From DATCLS01 sp036563805 (GTDB lineage Bacteria > Actinomycetota > Acidimicrobiia > Acidimicrobiales > VFJN01): a DNA stretch of 64,000 bases. A model generated the notes under the pieces. That model saw nothing but the letters and a program-made list of their open reading frames with translations. It made no database searches and had not been told where the DNA came from. The translations under genes were made by a program, and so were the position numbers. The number at the start of each line of letters is the position of its first letter. The first letter of the stretch is position 1. The stretch spans positions 70,230 through 134,229 of the forward strand of contig DATCLS010000053.1 of assembly GCA_036563805.1 (NCBI GenBank). Reading direction: 5' to 3'. This document shows positions 9,293 to 17,395 of the stretch, one piece after another.

Positions 9293-10278
9293 TCACCGGG
9301 CTGGGGACGCTGGGGCGGGCCGACCTGGGCGAGGCGCTGGCCGCCCGCCCGGCCGAGATGGTCAGCGTCTCGCCCGAGCAGTGGGACCTGCTCGACGAGC
9401 TGTATCGGGGCGGCCTCTACCGGCAGGAGTTCGTCGCCGCCTGGCAGAACGGCGCCGCCTTCCTCGCCGCCCGCGACGGGTTGCGGGGCCGGCGGCCGCT
9501 GGTGGTCGAGTGGCGGGGCGGCCAGCGCCAGCCCGGCGACGAGCCGGTCCCCGCCGACCTGCGCATCGACCACGTGTTCCTGGTCAGCTGCAAGTACCTG
9601 TCCAAGATCGTGTCGAACTCGTCGCCCAGCGCGGTGTTCGACCGGCTGCTGGCCGGTGGCCACGGCGGCCGGTCGGCCGACTGGTTCGCCGAGGTGGCGC
9701 CCGACGCCTACCAGTCGCTGTATCGGGCGGTGCTCGCCCACCTGGCGGCCGAGGGCGAGCCCGTCGACCTGCCGGCCTCGGTGTTCGACCTGCGGCCGGC
9801 CGACCGGGCGGTCCTCAAGGCCCGGCTGGGCCGCGGCCGCTGGCCGCAGCCGCTGCGGGAGGAGGCCGACCGGTTCTCGCTCGCCGCCGCCTCGGCCTCG
9901 GCCGCCCGGTGGCAGAAGGCGTTGGCCGGCGCCGACCGCGAGCGGGCGCTGTGGCGGCTGCTGCGCATCGGCAGCGCGCCGTACTTCGTGCTCGGGGCGT
10001 CCGACCGGGGGTCGCTGCGCCTGCGCATCGGCACGGCGTGGGACTGGCGCCAGCACTACCGCATCGCCAGCTTCACCGTGGCCCCCGCCCCGGCCCGGGC
10101 CCAGCCGGTCGTCGACTGGACCGTGGTCGTCGCCAAGCGGCGCTCCGCCGCCACCACGACGATCCGGGGCCACGTCGAGATCCGCTGGAGCCACGGCAAG
10201 TTCGCCCAGCCGCCCGAGGCCAAGGTCTACCTCGACACCCCCCACCACGAGATCCCCGGCTACTGGCCCCTCGCCTGA
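9259..10278 (+). CDS. uncharacterised protein with possible PD-(D/E)XK nuclease motif, methyltransferase partner
   Basis: I do not recognise the family with certainty. The 339-residue protein starts at GTG 9259 in another frame within the end of the methyltransferase gene. Residues 81-112 show a strand with Glu84 (LVVEWRGG), then Asp104 (RIDHVF) and a second strand ending in SCK, with Lys112 followed by YLSKI. The E...D...xCK spacing resembles a degenerate PD-(D/E)XK active site. The C-terminal half (about 215-335) looks beta-rich, with WRQHYRIASFTVAP and HVEIRWSHGKF. No membrane segment or signal peptide is seen. Position right behind a methyltransferase makes a cognate restriction endonuclease the leading hypothesis. 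A specificity or accessory subunit is also possible. Confidence 0.6.
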   Translation: MPDHRTTVTELITGLGTLGRADLGEALAARPAEMVSVSPEQWDLLDELYRGGLYRQEFVAAWQNGAAFLAARDGLRGRRPLVVEWRGGQRQPGDEPVPADLRIDHVFLVSCKYLSKIVSNSSPSAVFDRLLAGGHGGRSADWFAEVAPDAYQSLYRAVLAHLAAEGEPVDLPASVFDLRPADRAVLKARLGRGRWPQPLREEADRFSLAAASASAARWQKALAGADRERALWRLLRIGSAPYFVLGASDRGSLRLRIGTAWDWRQHYRIASFTVAPAPARAQPVVDWTVVVAKRRSAATTTIRGHVEIRWSHGKFAQPPEAKVYLDTPHHEIPGYWPLA

Positions 10279-10307
10279 CCGGGCCCGGACGCCGGTCCTG
10301 CGACGTT

Positions 10308-10358
10308 CCCTGAATTTCACCCCCGCAATTTCAGGATTCTGGCCGATACCCTGAATTT
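10308..10358. promoter_or_regulatory. candidate operator: three-copy repeat array over the Fic start
   Basis: CCCTGAATTT occurs at 10308-10317 and again at 10349-10358, 41 bases apart, about four helical turns. Between them AATTTCAGG (10327-10335) is an inverted copy with one mismatch. The array is AT-rich against a background well above 70% GC, and its last copy abuts the GTG start codon at 10359. A protein bound here would block transcription or translation of the Fic gene. The Fic product has a winged-helix-like C-terminus, so autoregulation is the natural inference. A -10-like GATACC at 10345-10350 would give a nearly leaderless transcript. Confidence 0.5.
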
Positions 10359-11528
10359 GTGGATCAGGCCGTGCTCGAGAACTCGCCGGTGGGGCAGCTC
10401 GTGCCCATCAGCGGCCGCGATCCGCGCTTCGGCGAACAGTACAGCTGCTGGGCGTTCCTGCCCGACCCGCTTCCGGCCTCCGTCGATCTCTCCAACGCCG
10501 CGTGGGCGGCGGCGCTCCGGGCGGCGGCGGCGCTCGCCCGCGCCGACGAGGCCGCCAGCCGGCTGCCCAACCCCTGGCTGGTCGCCAGGCCCGCCATCCG
10601 CCGGGAAGCCGTCGCCACCTCCGCGCTGGAGGGCACGTTCGCCGCGCTCACCGACGTGCTCGAGGCGGAGTACGCCGACGAGCACGAGCTGCCGGCCTCC
10701 GTACGGGAGGTCCGCAACTACGTCGTCGCCGCCGAGCACGGTGTCCAGGCGGTGCGGGAGCGCCCGATCTCGTTGGGCCTGATCCGCGACCTGCAACGGA
10801 CGCTGGTGACCGGCACCCCATCCGACGGCCCCAACGCCGGGCAGGTCCGATCCACGCAGGTGTTCATCGGGGCCGGCGACAGCCGGGTGACCCACGCCCG
10901 GTTCGTGCCGCCGCCACCTGGTGACCAGCTCCAGAGCGGTCTCGATGACTGGCTCCGGTGGATGCGCGAGTCCGAGCTGCCGGTCGTGCTGCGGGCGGCG
11001 CTGGGGCACTACCAGTTCGAGACACTGCACCCGTTCACCGACGGCAACGGCCGGGTCGGGCGCTTGCTGGCGACCCTCCAGCTGATCGAGGCGGGCGAGC
11101 TCCGCCACCCGGTGGTGAACCTCTCGCCCTGGTTCGAGCGCCACCGGCGGAAGTACCAGGACTCGCTGTTCGAGGTGTCCCGCTCCGGCGACTTCTCGGC
11201 GTGGGCCCAGTTCTTCTGCACGGCGCTCGCCGACCAGGCGGCGGAGGCGGTGTCGACCATCACGCAGCTCACCGCGCTGCGGGACAGCTTCGTGGCCACG
11301 CTGCGGGCCCACGGTGTGCGCAGCGTCGCCCTGCCCATCGCCGAGGAGCTGATCGGCTTCCCGATCCTGTCGGTGCGGGACGTGGCCACCCGGCACGACG
11401 TGAGCTTCCAGACGGCGAACGCCGCCGTCGCCCGGCTCTGCGACCTCGGGATCATGCGGCAGCTCTCCAAGGGCCGCTACGACCGGCTGTTCGTCTGCCA
11501 GGCCGTGATCGACATCGTCCAGCGCTGA
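10359..11528 (+). CDS. class II Fic/DOC family protein with C-terminal winged helix
   Basis: Fic proteins usually transfer AMP from ATP to Ser, Thr or Tyr hydroxyls of target proteins. The complete core motif HPFTDGNGRVGR starts at His224. An N-terminal Fic_N-like region carries the autoinhibitory motif TSALEG with Glu91, which places it in class II, held inactive until the helix is displaced. Residues about 320-385 (LSVRDVATRHDVSFQTANAA) form a helix-turn-helix that could bind DNA. It is 389 residues, normal for Fic proteins of this architecture. GTG 10359 is the chosen start and the transcript may be leaderless. It lies 80 bases after the putative nuclease gene and could be a third member of the same island or an independent module. 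Confidence 0.9.
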   Translation: MDQAVLENSPVGQLVPISGRDPRFGEQYSCWAFLPDPLPASVDLSNAAWAAALRAAAALARADEAASRLPNPWLVARPAIRREAVATSALEGTFAALTDVLEAEYADEHELPASVREVRNYVVAAEHGVQAVRERPISLGLIRDLQRTLVTGTPSDGPNAGQVRSTQVFIGAGDSRVTHARFVPPPPGDQLQSGLDDWLRWMRESELPVVLRAALGHYQFETLHPFTDGNGRVGRLLATLQLIEAGELRHPVVNLSPWFERHRRKYQDSLFEVSRSGDFSAWAQFFCTALADQAAEAVSTITQLTALRDSFVATLRAHGVRSVALPIAEELIGFPILSVRDVATRHDVSFQTANAAVARLCDLGIMRQLSKGRYDRLFVCQAVIDIVQR

Positions 11529-11547
11529 GATCGGGGCCTCGCGCGGC

Positions 11548-11580
11548 GGGGCCGGCGCCGTCAGGGACGGCGCCGGCCCC
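11548..11580. terminator. perfect hairpin between convergent genes
   Basis: A 15-base arm (11548-11562) is followed by a three-base loop (AGG) and its exact reverse complement (11566-11580). It sits between the convergent fic and icd stop codons. No U tract follows on either strand. A bidirectional stem-terminator is the likeliest role; the rest of the gap to 11692 is imperfect GC-rich repeats of the CGGTCGxCGG kind. Confidence 0.6.
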
Positions 11581-11692
11581 GGTGCCGGTGATCGTCGTCG
11601 GTCGGTCGTCACCAGCCGGCGGTCGCCGGTCGGCGATCGCCGGCCGGCGACCAGCGCACGGCCATCAGCGCGACGCCGTCACCACTCGGCCG

Positions 11693-12913
11693 TCACCACT
11701 CCGCCATCGCCGCCTGCAGGTTCTGGTCGAGGGCGTCGAGGAACTCCTCGGTGGTGAGCCAGGGGGTGTCGCCGCCGACCAGCAGCGCCAGGTCCTTGGT
11801 CATCTGGCCGCCCTCGACGGTCCGGACGCACACGTCCTCGAGGGTGGTGGCGAACCGGGCGACGTCGGGCGTGTCGTCGAGCCGGGCCCGGAAGGCGAGG
11901 CCCCGGGTCCAGGCGAAGATCGAGGCGATCGGGTTGGTCGAGGTCTTCTCGCCCTTCTGCCACTGCCGGTAGTGCCGGGTGACGGTGCCGTGGGCGGCCT
12001 CGGCCTCGCAGGTCTTGCCGTCGGGCGTGAGCAGCACGGACGTCATCAGGCCCAGCGACCCGAAGCCCTGGGCCACGACGTCGGACTGCACGTCGCCGTC
12101 GTAGTTCTTGCAGGCCCACACGTAGCCGCCCTCCCACTTGAGGGCCTGGGCGACCATGTCGTCGATGAGCCGGTGCTCGTAGGTCAGCCCGGCGGCCTCG
12201 AAGTCGGCCTTGAACTCGGTCTCGAAGACCTCCTGGAACAGGTCCTTGAACCGGCCGTCGTAGGCCTTGAGGATCGTGTTCTTGGTCGACAGGTAGACGG
12301 GGTACCCGCGGTCGAGCCCGTACCGGAACGACGCCCGGGCGAAGTCGCGGATCGACTCGTCGAAGTTGTACATGCCGAGCGCCACGCCGCCGCCCGGGAA
12401 CTTGGCCACCTCGAGCTCCATGGGCTCGCTGCCGTCGTCGGGCGTGTAGGTGACGGTCACGGTGCCGGGCCCGGGCACGACGAAGTCGGTGGCCCGGTAC
12501 TGGTCGCCGTGGGCGTGACGGCCGATCACGATCGGCTTGGTCCACCCCGGCACCAGGCGGGGCACGTTCTTGCAGATGATCGGCTCCCGGAACACGACGC
12601 CGCCGAGGATGTTCCGGATCGTGCCGTTGGGCGACCGCCACATCTTCTTGAGGCCGAACTCCTCGACCCGGGCCTCGTCGGGGGTGATGGTGGCGCACTT
12701 GACGCCGACGCCGTGCTCCTTGATGGCCTCGGCGGCGTCGATCGTGATCTGGTCCTCGGTCTCGTCGCGCTTCTGGATCGAGAGGTCGTAGTAGCGGAGG
12801 TCGATGTCGAGATACGGCAGGATCAGCTTGTCCTTGATGAACTGCCAGATGACGCGGGTCATCTCGTCGCCGTCCAGCTCGACGACGGGGTTCGCGACGG
12901 GGATCTTGGGCAT
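11693..12913 (-). CDS. icd: NADP-dependent isocitrate dehydrogenase
   Basis: TCA-cycle enzyme oxidising isocitrate to 2-oxoglutarate and CO2, of the homodimeric eukaryote-like subfamily of about 400 residues. The N-terminus KIPVANPVVELDGDEMTRVIW and the segments TPDEARVEEFGLKKMW, NGTIRNILGG and SDVVAQGFGSLGLMTS are diagnostic. EAAHGTVTRHYR marks the C-terminal cofactor region. ATG 12913 is chosen over GTG 12940 because it gives the canonical N-terminus and has an AGAGAG ribosome site seven bases upstream. It has 406 residues. It is a single gene converging on fic and divergent from the SpoU methyltransferase. The 78-base upstream gap holds TGGACTTGTCCA (short inverted repeat), possibly promoter-related. 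Confidence 0.96.
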   Translation of the reverse strand: MPKIPVANPVVELDGDEMTRVIWQFIKDKLILPYLDIDLRYYDLSIQKRDETEDQITIDAAEAIKEHGVGVKCATITPDEARVEEFGLKKMWRSPNGTIRNILGGVVFREPIICKNVPRLVPGWTKPIVIGRHAHGDQYRATDFVVPGPGTVTVTYTPDDGSEPMELEVAKFPGGGVALGMYNFDESIRDFARASFRYGLDRGYPVYLSTKNTILKAYDGRFKDLFQEVFETEFKADFEAAGLTYEHRLIDDMVAQALKWEGGYVWACKNYDGDVQSDVVAQGFGSLGLMTSVLLTPDGKTCEAEAAHGTVTRHYRQWQKGEKTSTNPIASIFAWTRGLAFRARLDDTPDVARFATTLEDVCVRTVEGGQMTKDLALLVGGDTPWLTTEEFLDALDQNLQAAMAEW

Positions 12914-12991
12914 CGGTCTGGCTCTCTTCCGCGACGGCACTTGTATTGGACTTGTCCAGCCTAGCCGGTCGCCCGCCTACCATCCGCGGCC

Positions 12992-13852
12992 GTGAGGGAG
13001 CGGCTTCCGGTGGACGATCCCGACGACCCCAGGATCGCCGAGTTCGTCGGGCTCCGTGAGCGCGCGCTGCGCCGCGGGCTGCGGCCGGCCGACCCCCGCC
13101 ACCGCCTTCCCGGCACCGACGACGGCACCGGGGTGTTCGTCGCCGAGGGCGACGTCGTGGTGGTCCGGGCGCTGGCCGCCGGCTACCGCCTCCGGTCCGT
13201 GCTGGTCGACGCCACCCGCCGCGAGCCGCTGCCGGCCGAGGTCGAGGCGCTTCCGTCCGCCCCCACCTACGCCGCCGCCCCAGCGGTGCTGGAGCGCATC
13301 ACCGGCCTCGGCGTCCACCGCGGCATCCTCGCCAGCTTCGACCGGCGGCCCCCGCCGCCGGCGGACGAGGTCCTGGCCGGCGCCCGCCGCATCACCGTGC
13401 TCGAGCGAGTGAGCAACCCGACCAACCTCGGGGTGATCCTCCGGTCGGCCCGGGGCCTGGGCATCGACGCCGCCCTGCTCGACCCGACCTGCACCGACCC
13501 CCTCTACCGGCGGGTGTCCCGGGTGGCGATGGGGGAGGGCTACGCGCTGCCCTGGGCGGTGCTGCCGCCGCTTCCGGCGGGTCTGGAGCCGGTCCGGGCC
13601 GCCGGCTTCCGGACCGTGGCGCTGACGCCCGACCCCGGCGCCGTCCCCATCGACGAGGTGGCGGCGGGCCCCGACGACCGGATCGCGCTCCTGCTCGGCG
13701 CCGAGGGCCCCGGCCTGACACCGGAGACGCTGGCCGCGGTCGACGTCCGCGCCCGCATACCCATGCACGGCGGCGTCGACTCGCTCAACGTCGGGGTCGC
13801 GGCCGGCATCGCCTTCTGGGTGCTCGGCCGGCGCGGCACCGCTACTATCTGA
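12992..13852 (+). CDS. SpoU/TrmH family RNA 2'-O-methyltransferase
   Basis: Methylates a ribose 2'-OH in rRNA or tRNA with AdoMet, using the knotted SPOUT fold. The three family motifs are present: motif 1 VSNPTNLGVILRSA, motif 2 LLLGAEGPGLT and motif 3 IPMHGGVDSLNVGVAAGIA. The N-terminal 110 residues form the substrate-binding L30e-like domain. It is 286 residues, normal for the actinobacterial form. GTG 12992 is taken as the start; GTG 13010 has GGGAG nine bases upstream and is an alternative. The target nucleotide cannot be deduced. Its TGA lies inside a palindromic operator that belongs to the next gene. Confidence 0.88.
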   Translation: MRERLPVDDPDDPRIAEFVGLRERALRRGLRPADPRHRLPGTDDGTGVFVAEGDVVVVRALAAGYRLRSVLVDATRREPLPAEVEALPSAPTYAAAPAVLERITGLGVHRGILASFDRRPPPPADEVLAGARRITVLERVSNPTNLGVILRSARGLGIDAALLDPTCTDPLYRRVSRVAMGEGYALPWAVLPPLPAGLEPVRAAGFRTVALTPDPGAVPIDEVAAGPDDRIALLLGAEGPGLTPETLAAVDVRARIPMHGGVDSLNVGVAAGIAFWVLGRRGTATI

Positions 13853-13864
13853 CGGAGCGTCAGA
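13848..13864. promoter_or_regulatory. candidate TetR-type operator before the amidohydrolase
   Basis: TCTGACGGAGCGTCAGA is an inverted repeat with perfect seven-base arms and a GAG centre. It overlaps the preceding stop codon and ends 19 bases before the next start. It matches 14 of 17 bases, including the central GAG, with a second site at 50579-50595 in front of the FadD3-like ligase gene. Confidence 0.55.
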
Positions 13865-13883
13865 AACCGAACGAGGGGCCGTC

Positions 13884-15605
13884 ATGCTCGATCTCGCCAT
13901 CCGCGGAGCCACGATCGTCGACGGGACGGGGGCGCCCGGCCGCCAGGGCGACATCGGCGTGGCCGACGGCCGGATCGTCGCCGTCGGGACGGTCGAGGAC
14001 GACGCCGCCGAGACGCTGGACGCCGGCGGGCTGGTCGTCGCCCCGGGCTTCATCGACCCTCACACCCACTACGACGCCCAGCTGTTCTGGGACCCGACGG
14101 CGTCGCCGTCCAACGTCCACGGCGTGACCTCGATCGTGGCCGGCAACTGCGGCTTCACGCTGGCGCCCCTGCGGGCCGAGGACGCTGACTACGTCCGGCG
14201 CATGATGGTCAAGGTCGAGGGCATGCCCCTGGCCGCGCTCGAGGCCGGCGTCGACTGGCAGTGGGAGACGTTCGCCGAGTACCTCGACCGGCTCGACGGG
14301 GCCATCGGCGTCAACGCCGGGTTCATGGTCGGCCACTGCGCCCTCCGTCGCTACGTGATGGGCGCCGACGCCATCGGCAACGAGGCGACGCCCGAGCAGG
14401 TCGAGGCCATGGTCCGCCTGCTCCACGAGGCGATCGAGGCCGGCGGCCTGGGCTTCTCGACCACGCTGGCCTCGTCCCACAGCGACGGCGACGGCCAGCC
14501 GGTGGCGTCCCGCCACGCCTCCCGCGACGAGCTGCTGGCGCTGTGCGCCGCGGTCGGCGAGCACCCCGGCACGTTCCTCGAGGGGGCGTTCGAGGGCGGG
14601 CTCGACACCTTCACCGACGAGGAGATCGACCTGGTGGCGGCCATGACCGCCGCGGCAGGTCGGTCGCTCAACTGGAACGTCCTCACCGTCGACTCGGCCG
14701 CCCCCGACCGGGTCCCCCGCCAGCTGCAGGCGTCCGACGAGGCGGCGGCCCGCGGCGGCCGGGTCGTGGCGCTCACCATGCCGGTCCTCGTGCCGATGAA
14801 CATGAACTTCGGCACGTTCTGCGCCCTGTGGCTCATCCCCGGCTGGGGCGACGTCATGCGCCTGCCGCTGGAGGAGAAGCGGGCCAAGCTGGCCGACCCG
14901 GCGGTCCGGCGCGAGCTGCTGGCCAAGTCGCGCAGCGAGGAGGCCGGCGTGTTCCGGCGCCTCACCGGGTGGGACCAGTACGTCATCGGCGACACGTTCT
15001 CCGAGGCCAACGAGGGCCTGTCCGGCCGGATCGTCGCCGACATCGCCGCCGAGCGGGGCCAGGAGCCGTTCGACACGCTCCTCGACATCGTGGCCGCCGA
15101 CGACTTCCGCACCGTGCTGTGGCCGCGACCCACCGACAACGACGCCGAGTCGTGGCGGATGCGGCAGGAGGTGTGGGACGACCCCCGCACGATGATCGGC
15201 GGGTCCGACGCCGGCGCCCACCTCGACCGCATGTGCGGGTCGACCTACACGACCCGCCTCCTGGCCGACACGCTGCGGGGCCGCAAGCTCGTCTCGCTCG
15301 AGCGGGCCGTGCAGATGCTCACGCAGGAGCCGGCCCGGCTGTTCGGCCTGCAGGGGCGGGGCGAGATCGCCGTGGGCAACCACGCCGACCTGGTCGTGTT
15401 CGACCCCGAGACCGTGGGGGCCGAGAACGCCCGGCTGGTGGCGGACCTGCCCGGCGGGTCGGCCCGGCTCACCGCCGGGTCGGAGGGCATCGTGCGGGTC
15501 TACGTGGCCGGCACCGCCACCGTCGAGGACGGGAAGGCGACCGGCGCCACGCCCGGGCGGATCCTGCGCTCCGGGCGGGACACGGTGACGGTGCCGACGC
15601 GGTAG
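13884..15605 (+). CDS. amidohydrolase of the N-acyl-D-amino-acid deacylase type
   Basis: Metal-dependent TIM-barrel amidohydrolase. LDLAIRGATIVDGTG and APGFIDPHTHYD give the N-terminal beta cap and metal-binding HxH. IVAGNCGFTLAP carries the Cys that bridges zinc in D-aminoacylases. GGSDAGAHLDRM supplies the late Asp, and the C-terminal cap holds GNHADLVVFDPETV. It is 573 residues, typical of this actinobacterial group, which is larger than true D-aminoacylases (about 480). The natural substrate is unknown, since homologues are often linked to degradation clusters. ATG 13884 has AGGGG about 8 bases upstream. The operator at 13848-13864 implies repression by a TetR-like protein not encoded next to it. 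Confidence 0.85.
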   Translation: MLDLAIRGATIVDGTGAPGRQGDIGVADGRIVAVGTVEDDAAETLDAGGLVVAPGFIDPHTHYDAQLFWDPTASPSNVHGVTSIVAGNCGFTLAPLRAEDADYVRRMMVKVEGMPLAALEAGVDWQWETFAEYLDRLDGAIGVNAGFMVGHCALRRYVMGADAIGNEATPEQVEAMVRLLHEAIEAGGLGFSTTLASSHSDGDGQPVASRHASRDELLALCAAVGEHPGTFLEGAFEGGLDTFTDEEIDLVAAMTAAAGRSLNWNVLTVDSAAPDRVPRQLQASDEAAARGGRVVALTMPVLVPMNMNFGTFCALWLIPGWGDVMRLPLEEKRAKLADPAVRRELLAKSRSEEAGVFRRLTGWDQYVIGDTFSEANEGLSGRIVADIAAERGQEPFDTLLDIVAADDFRTVLWPRPTDNDAESWRMRQEVWDDPRTMIGGSDAGAHLDRMCGSTYTTRLLADTLRGRKLVSLERAVQMLTQEPARLFGLQGRGEIAVGNHADLVVFDPETVGAENARLVADLPGGSARLTAGSEGIVRVYVAGTATVEDGKATGATPGRILRSGRDTVTVPTR

Positions 15606-15655
15606 CGGACGAGCCTGCGGCGACCGGGGCGGGCTCGGCTGCGGCGGTCGTCTGT

Positions 15656-15709
15656 AGCGGGCCGCTGTGGTGCGGTCCCGGCCCGGGCGGCCCCGTCCAG
15701 CGGCCCGCT
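15656..15709. terminator. 11-base inverted repeat downstream of the amidohydrolase gene
   Basis: AGCGGGCCGCT (15656-15666) and its exact complement AGCGGCCCGCT (15699-15709) flank a GC-rich 32-base loop. They lie 50 bases after the stop codon. No U run follows, so this is a plausible but unproven factor-assisted terminator. The rest of the 230-base gap contains the aldehyde dehydrogenase promoter. Confidence 0.35.
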
Positions 15710-15764
15710 GGCCTGCGATCGTCCGTCTCTCTGGGTCCCGCTCGGGCCCCGTGGCGATCGACCC

Positions 15765-15793
15765 TTGACCGCAGGGTCAGGAACGGGTCTAAC
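15765..15793 (+). promoter_or_regulatory. sigma70-type promoter of the aldehyde dehydrogenase gene
   Basis: TTGACC (15765-15770), a 17-base spacer and TCTAAC (15788-15793) form a good housekeeping-type promoter 43 bases before the ATG at 15836. The -35 is embedded in TGACCGCAGGGTCA, an imperfect inverted repeat that a repressor could use. Confidence 0.5.
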
Positions 15794-15835
15794 GTCGGCC
15801 TCGGGTGTACCGACGAGGACGAGGGGGATGTGCCA

Positions 15836-17269
15836 ATGCAGGTCTACGACAAGGTGTACATCGACGGGGCCTGGGTGCCGTCCTCCGGGACGGGCTCGAT
15901 CGACGTGTACGACTCGTCCAACGGCGAGGTGATCGGCCGCATCCCCGAGGGCACGGCTGAGGACGTCGACAAGGCGGTCCGGGCGGCCCGCGCTGCGTTC
16001 GACAGCTGGGCGACCACGCCGCCCGACGAGCGCGCCAAGTTCTGCTCCCGGATCGGCGACGGCCTGGCCAGCCGTACCGACGAGATCGCCACCGTGGTCA
16101 CCCGCGAGGCGGGCATGCCCAAGTGGCTGAGCAGCATCATCCAGGCCGGGCTGCCGATCAACTCGTTCAAGACGGCGGCCCAGATCGCCGAGAGCTACGA
16201 GTACGAGGAGACGATCGGCAACAGCCTGGTCGTGCGCGAGCCGGTCGGGGTGGTGGGCTGCATCACGCCCTGGAACTACCCGCTGCACCAGATCGCCGCC
16301 AAGGTGGCCTACGCCATGGCCGCCGGCTGCACGGTCGTGCTCAAGCCGAGCGAGGTGGCGCCGCTCGACGCCATGATCCTCGCCGAGATCGTCCACGAGG
16401 TCGGGCTGCCGGCCGGCGTCTTCAACGTCGTCACCGGCACCGGCCCGGTGGTGGGCGAGGCCATCGCCGCCCACCCCGACGTCGACATGGTGTCGTTCAC
16501 CGGCTCGACCCGGGCCGGCAAGCGGGTGGCCGAGGTGGCCGCCGGCACGCTCAAGCGGGTGGCGCTCGAGCTCGGCGGCAAGTCGGCCAACGTGCTGCTC
16601 GACAACCTCGACGACGAGGGGTTCGAGAAGGCCGTCCGCGACGGCGTCGGCAAGTGCTACATCAACTCGGGCCAGACCTGCACGGCGCTGACCCGCATGC
16701 TCGTCCCCGCCGACCGGCTGGCCGACGCCGAGCGCATCGCCGCCGACGAGGTCGAGACCAACTACCAGCCGGGCGACCCGTTCGCCGACGGCACCCGGCT
16801 CGGCCCGCTGTCGAGCGCCGCCCAGGTCGAGCGCGTCACCAACTACATCCAGAAGGGCATCGAAGAGGGCGCCAAGCTGGTCACCGGTGGGCCCGAGCGG
16901 CCCGAGGGGCTGGAGTCGGGCTACTACGTCCGGCCCACCGTGTTCTCCGAGGTGCGCAACGACATGACGATCGCCCGGGAGGAGATCTTCGGCCCCGTGC
17001 TGTCGATCATCCCCTACGAGGGCGGCGAGGACGAGGCGGCGCGCATCGCCAACGACTCCGACTACGGCCTGGCCGGCGGCGTGTGGTCCAGCGACCCCGA
17101 GCGGGCCAAGGCGTTCGCCCGGCGCATCCGGACCGGTCAGATCGAGGTCAACGGCGGGGCCTTCAACCCCAACGCCCCGTTCGGTGGCTACAAGAAGAGC
17201 GGCTACGGCCGGGAGTACGGCAAGTACGGCTTCGAGGAGTTCCTCGAGGTCAAGTCGATGCAGCTCTAG
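15836..17269 (+). CDS. NAD(P)-dependent aldehyde dehydrogenase
   Basis: Oxidises an aldehyde to its carboxylate in the cytoplasm. The family signature LELGGKSANVLL contains the general base Glu245, and GQTCTALTR contains the nucleophile Cys282. GFTGSTRAGK-type nucleotide contacts appear as SFTGSTRAGKRVAE. ITPWNYPLHQ and EEIFGPVLSI are also intact. It is 477 residues, normal for the class. ATG 15836 has a GGGGGA ribosome site (15823-15828) seven bases upstream; GTG 15830 is in frame but too close to it. It is monocistronic and preceded by its own promoter. Substrate specificity cannot be inferred; betaine-aldehyde or fatty-aldehyde oxidation are both possible. Confidence 0.93.
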   Translation: MQVYDKVYIDGAWVPSSGTGSIDVYDSSNGEVIGRIPEGTAEDVDKAVRAARAAFDSWATTPPDERAKFCSRIGDGLASRTDEIATVVTREAGMPKWLSSIIQAGLPINSFKTAAQIAESYEYEETIGNSLVVREPVGVVGCITPWNYPLHQIAAKVAYAMAAGCTVVLKPSEVAPLDAMILAEIVHEVGLPAGVFNVVTGTGPVVGEAIAAHPDVDMVSFTGSTRAGKRVAEVAAGTLKRVALELGGKSANVLLDNLDDEGFEKAVRDGVGKCYINSGQTCTALTRMLVPADRLADAERIAADEVETNYQPGDPFADGTRLGPLSSAAQVERVTNYIQKGIEEGAKLVTGGPERPEGLESGYYVRPTVFSEVRNDMTIAREEIFGPVLSIIPYEGGEDEAARIANDSDYGLAGGVWSSDPERAKAFARRIRTGQIEVNGGAFNPNAPFGGYKKSGYGREYGKYGFEEFLEVKSMQL

Positions 17270-17395
17270 CCGGCGGGCTCCCGCTCCCCGCCGGGCGGCA
17301 GAGAAGGACCGAGGGGCCGTAGCGAACCGGGCCGGCGAGAGAGCCGGAGGCCCGGGCGTCCCGACCCGGCCGCGGGTCGGGCAGACTCGCGCGTG

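Noticed and set aside
11581..11692. CGGTCGxCGGx short repeats, considered as a CRISPR or integration site
   Set aside because: Units are irregular, without constant spacers; simple GC-rich drift.
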